A stretch of DNA of 7,193 bases. Source: Alphaproteobacteria bacterium (GTDB lineage Bacteria; Pseudomonadota; Alphaproteobacteria; ATCC43930; CGMCC-115725). Made by a program: the position numbers and the translations under genes. The DNA lies in assembly GCA_017353855.1 (NCBI GenBank), contig JAFMSA010000208.1, forward strand, positions 1-7,193. The letters are read 5' to 3'. Position 1 is the stretch's first letter. Each line of letters begins with the position of its first letter. Shown here in pieces: positions 6,504 to 7,193 of the stretch. The notes beneath the pieces are model-generated. The model was not told the DNA's origin. It was given only the letters and a program-made list of their open reading frames with translations, and ran no database searches.

Positions 6504-7193
6504 CTCGCTGCCGTCGCGCCGCGGCGGAGCACCTCGACCGCGAGCCGGATATAAGCCTGCGAGCCGGCGCAGCCGTGGTCGTAAATCAACACGGGCTTGC
6601 CGTGCGAGGGGGCCTCCGCGATGCGGACGTTGCGCGGGATCATCGTGTCGAAGACCTTGGCGCCGAAATGCCCGCGGACGTCCGCAGCAACCTGATCGCA
6701 CAGATTGTTGCGCTGGTCATACATCGTCAACACAATCCCTTGCAGGATCAGACGGGGATTGAGGGCCCGCTGCACCCGTTCGATCGTGCGCATCAGCTGG
6801 GCCAGTCCTTCGAGCGCGTAAAATTCGCATTGCAGCGGCACCATAACCGAATCGGCACCGACGAGCGCGTTGATCGTCAAGAGGTTCAGCGAAGGCGGGC
6901 AGTCGATCAGCACCTCGTCATGCTCGTGCACCCGGCTGCGGATGGCTCGCCTGAGCAGAAACTCGCGCCGTTCGCGCGCGGCGATCTCCAGTTCGGCGCC
7001 GGCGAGGTCCTGCGAGGCCGGGACGATCGACAGGCGCGGGACATCCGTCGCCACGACAGCCGGTTCGAGCTCGCTCTCCCCGAGGATCAGTTCGTAGCTG
7101 GTCATCGAACGCGCCGGGCGATCGACACCGAGCCCCGTGCTCGCATTGCCCTGCGGGTCGAGATCGATCAGCAGCACGCGGTGCCCGGCTGCG
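6500..7193 (-). CDS. parA: Chromosome-partitioning ATPase ParA (N-terminus outside window)
   Basis: Deviant-Walker ATPase that binds the nucleoid and pulls ParB-parS complexes apart. The frame runs off the window end: codons before the GTG at 7177 read AAGHR, giving AAGHRVLLIDLDPQGNASTG, a typical internal ParA stretch. About 30-35 residues with the KGGVGKT-type motif are therefore missing, and the GTG at 7177 is not the start. Visible motifs are DLDPQGN (switch/Walker A' region, bases 7165-7145), Walker B VLIDCPPSLN with its Asp at 6904-6902, PLQCEFYALEGLAQL (6838-6794), and a C-terminal IPRNVRIAEAPSHGKPV signature. This is the chromosomal (Soj-like, short) type without an N-terminal DNA-binding domain, judging by the family and the visible part. 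It ends in a 4-nt overlap with parB. Confidence 0.98.
   Translation of the reverse strand, partial: AAGHRVLLIDLDPQGNASTGLGVDRPARSMTSYELILGESELEPAVVATDVPRLSIVPASQDLAGAELEIAARERREFLLRRAIRSRVHEHDEVLIDCPPSLNLLTINALVGADSVMVPLQCEFYALEGLAQLMRTIERVQRALNPRLILQGIVLTMYDQRNNLCDQVAADVRGHFGAKVFDTMIPRNVRIAEAPSHGKPVLIYDHGCAGSQAYIRLAVEVLRRGATAAR

Noticed and set aside
6504..6701. Upstream extension of parB by 66 codons
   Set aside because: It lies wholly within parA in another frame. The ATG at 6503 gives a normal ParB N-terminus and the usual ATGA coupling.

Overview
The window looks like chromosomal DNA from a high-GC alphaproteobacterium. The protein styles fit this (LeuS with the FGCPAHDQRD editing motif, chromosomal ParA/ParB), and so does the gene neighbourhood. 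From general knowledge of the group, leuS-lptE-holA commonly lies tail-to-tail with the parB end of the gidA-gidB-parA-parB cluster near the replication origin. A Rhodospirillales-like lineage is possible, but I cannot fix the order or genus from this sequence.

Layout. Positions 1-1706 (+) hold the C-terminal two thirds of leucyl-tRNA synthetase (leuS), cut by the window edge. A short GC-rich stretch with inverted repeats follows (about 1720-1806). Next come lptE (lipoprotein of the LPS export machine; best start GTG 1820, end 2341) and holA (DNA polymerase III delta, 2357-3379), both on the + strand and closely spaced. On the far side, parB (5652-6503) and parA (6500 to the window end) are on the - strand, with parA upstream and a 4-base ATGA overlap. 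parA is cut at its N-terminus.

Between holA and parB sits a divergent accessory pair: an MFS permease on the - strand (3347-4642) and a GcvA/AmpR-like LysR regulator on the + strand (4759-5691). They share a 116-bp, visibly more AT-rich control region that contains candidate operator dyads. Each gene of the pair runs tail-to-tail into its core neighbour with a real coding overlap: 33 nt for holA/MFS and 40 nt for LysR/parB. No intergenic terminator space is left at either junction.

How the genes work together. leuS, lptE and holA are housekeeping genes (translation, outer-membrane biogenesis, replication) that probably share transcription. parAB segregate the origin region. The LysR protein most likely regulates the divergent transporter, whose substrate cannot be read from the sequence. 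I see no RNA genes, CRISPR array, insertion sequence, full parS site or gene-free stretch over 300 bases. I do not see a convincing new multi-gene system. The most noteworthy points are the tightly packed transporter/regulator pair inside the conserved origin-proximal cluster, its two convergent overlaps, the operator-like dyads, and the repeat-like DNA in front of lptE.
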